Position numbers and translations under genes: made by a program
Assembly (NCBI GenBank): GCA_903922535.1
Contig: CAIXUF010001269.1
Coordinates: 1-5,861 of the forward strand
Direction of reading: 5' to 3'
From: Candidatus Hydrogenedentota bacterium
Lineage (GTDB): Bacteria > Hydrogenedentota > Hydrogenedentia > Hydrogenedentiales > CAITNO01
Length of the DNA: 5,861 nucleotides
Notes under the pieces: generated by a model
Told to the model about the DNA's origin: nothing
Databases searched by the model: none
Seen by the model: the letters and a program-made list of their open reading frames with translations, nothing else
Part shown: positions 5,704 through 5,861 of the stretch, one piece after another
Layout of the letters: each line of letters starts with the position of its first letter
Position numbering within the stretch: the first letter of the stretch is position 1

Positions 5704-5861
5704 ACGCGGCAACGGTCTGCGGTCGGCAGGCCCGCAAATCCGGACGCGGACAGGTCGCGCTTCTTCGGGGCTTTCATGATGTTCGCCATTCACAAACCGG
5801 CCTTGATGATTAAGGCCTGTGCTGTGCCCGAAGGCTTGGCCCACCGCGATCAAGGAATGAC

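Noticed and set aside
5799..5817. GGCCTT/AAGGCC 6-bp inverted repeat as a terminator
   Set aside because: Short stem with a 7-nt loop and no T-tract; likely chance.
5632..5853. Minus-strand open frame of 73 codons starting with TTG
   Set aside because: Weak start, no ribosome site, no recognisable motif, and it competes with the 50-codon frame over the same palindrome-rich DNA.
1..5861. Type III-E CRISPR locus suggested by the sigma/CHAT combination
   Set aside because: No repeat-spacer array, Cas7-like fusion or other cas gene is visible in the window, and the CHAT-like protein has a signal peptide.

Overview
This is a moderately GC-rich bacterial window with four convincing genes, all on the minus strand. 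In transcription order they run from high to low coordinates. No rRNA, tRNA, CRISPR array, transposase or phage gene is visible. The gene types (a divergent ECF-type sigma factor, a large multidomain zinc-finger anti-sigma-like protein, a caspase/CHAT-like protein and a CFI-box protein) are what I would expect from an environmental bacterium with a large regulatory repertoire, for example in the Planctomycetes-Verrucomicrobia-Lentisphaerae group. That placement is a guess from gene style, because the window holds no taxonomic marker gene.

Layout, in transcription order. Positions 5571-5861 hold no convincing gene: they contain the leader of the next gene, two perfect 12-bp palindromes and a doubtful 50-codon ORF. 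Positions 5148-5570 encode a 140-aa protein with two N-terminal zinc-ribbon-like Cys pairs and a C-terminal CFI-box. Positions 4736-5147 are a 412-nt non-coding gap with a 9-bp perfect hairpin and a candidate promoter region. Then comes a tight three-gene operon. A 226-aa ECF-like sigma factor (4055-4735) overlaps by ATGA a 401-aa protein with two HxxxCxxC zinc fingers, a fibronectin-III-like domain and a helical C-terminus (2853-4058). After 10 nt follows a 915-aa protein (95-2842) with a signal peptide, an N-terminal beta-rich domain, a long helical middle and a C-terminal caspase/CHAT-like region with a candidate His/Cys dyad. The 94 nt after its stop show no recognisable terminator.

The main point of interest is the operon: sigma factor, double zinc-finger anti-sigma candidate and predicted exported caspase-like protein, apparently translated in a coupled way. 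The simplest model is that the zinc-finger protein holds the sigma factor and the third protein senses or executes a response, perhaps by proteolysis. The signal peptide on the protease-like protein, together with the absence of an obvious membrane segment in the zinc-finger protein, does not fit a simple cytoplasmic cleavage cascade. Either the systems act in different compartments, or the CHAT-like protein is an output or envelope component rather than the switch.

Gene starts were chosen from Shine-Dalgarno position and gene overlap. For all three operon genes this gives a shorter protein than the longest open frame.
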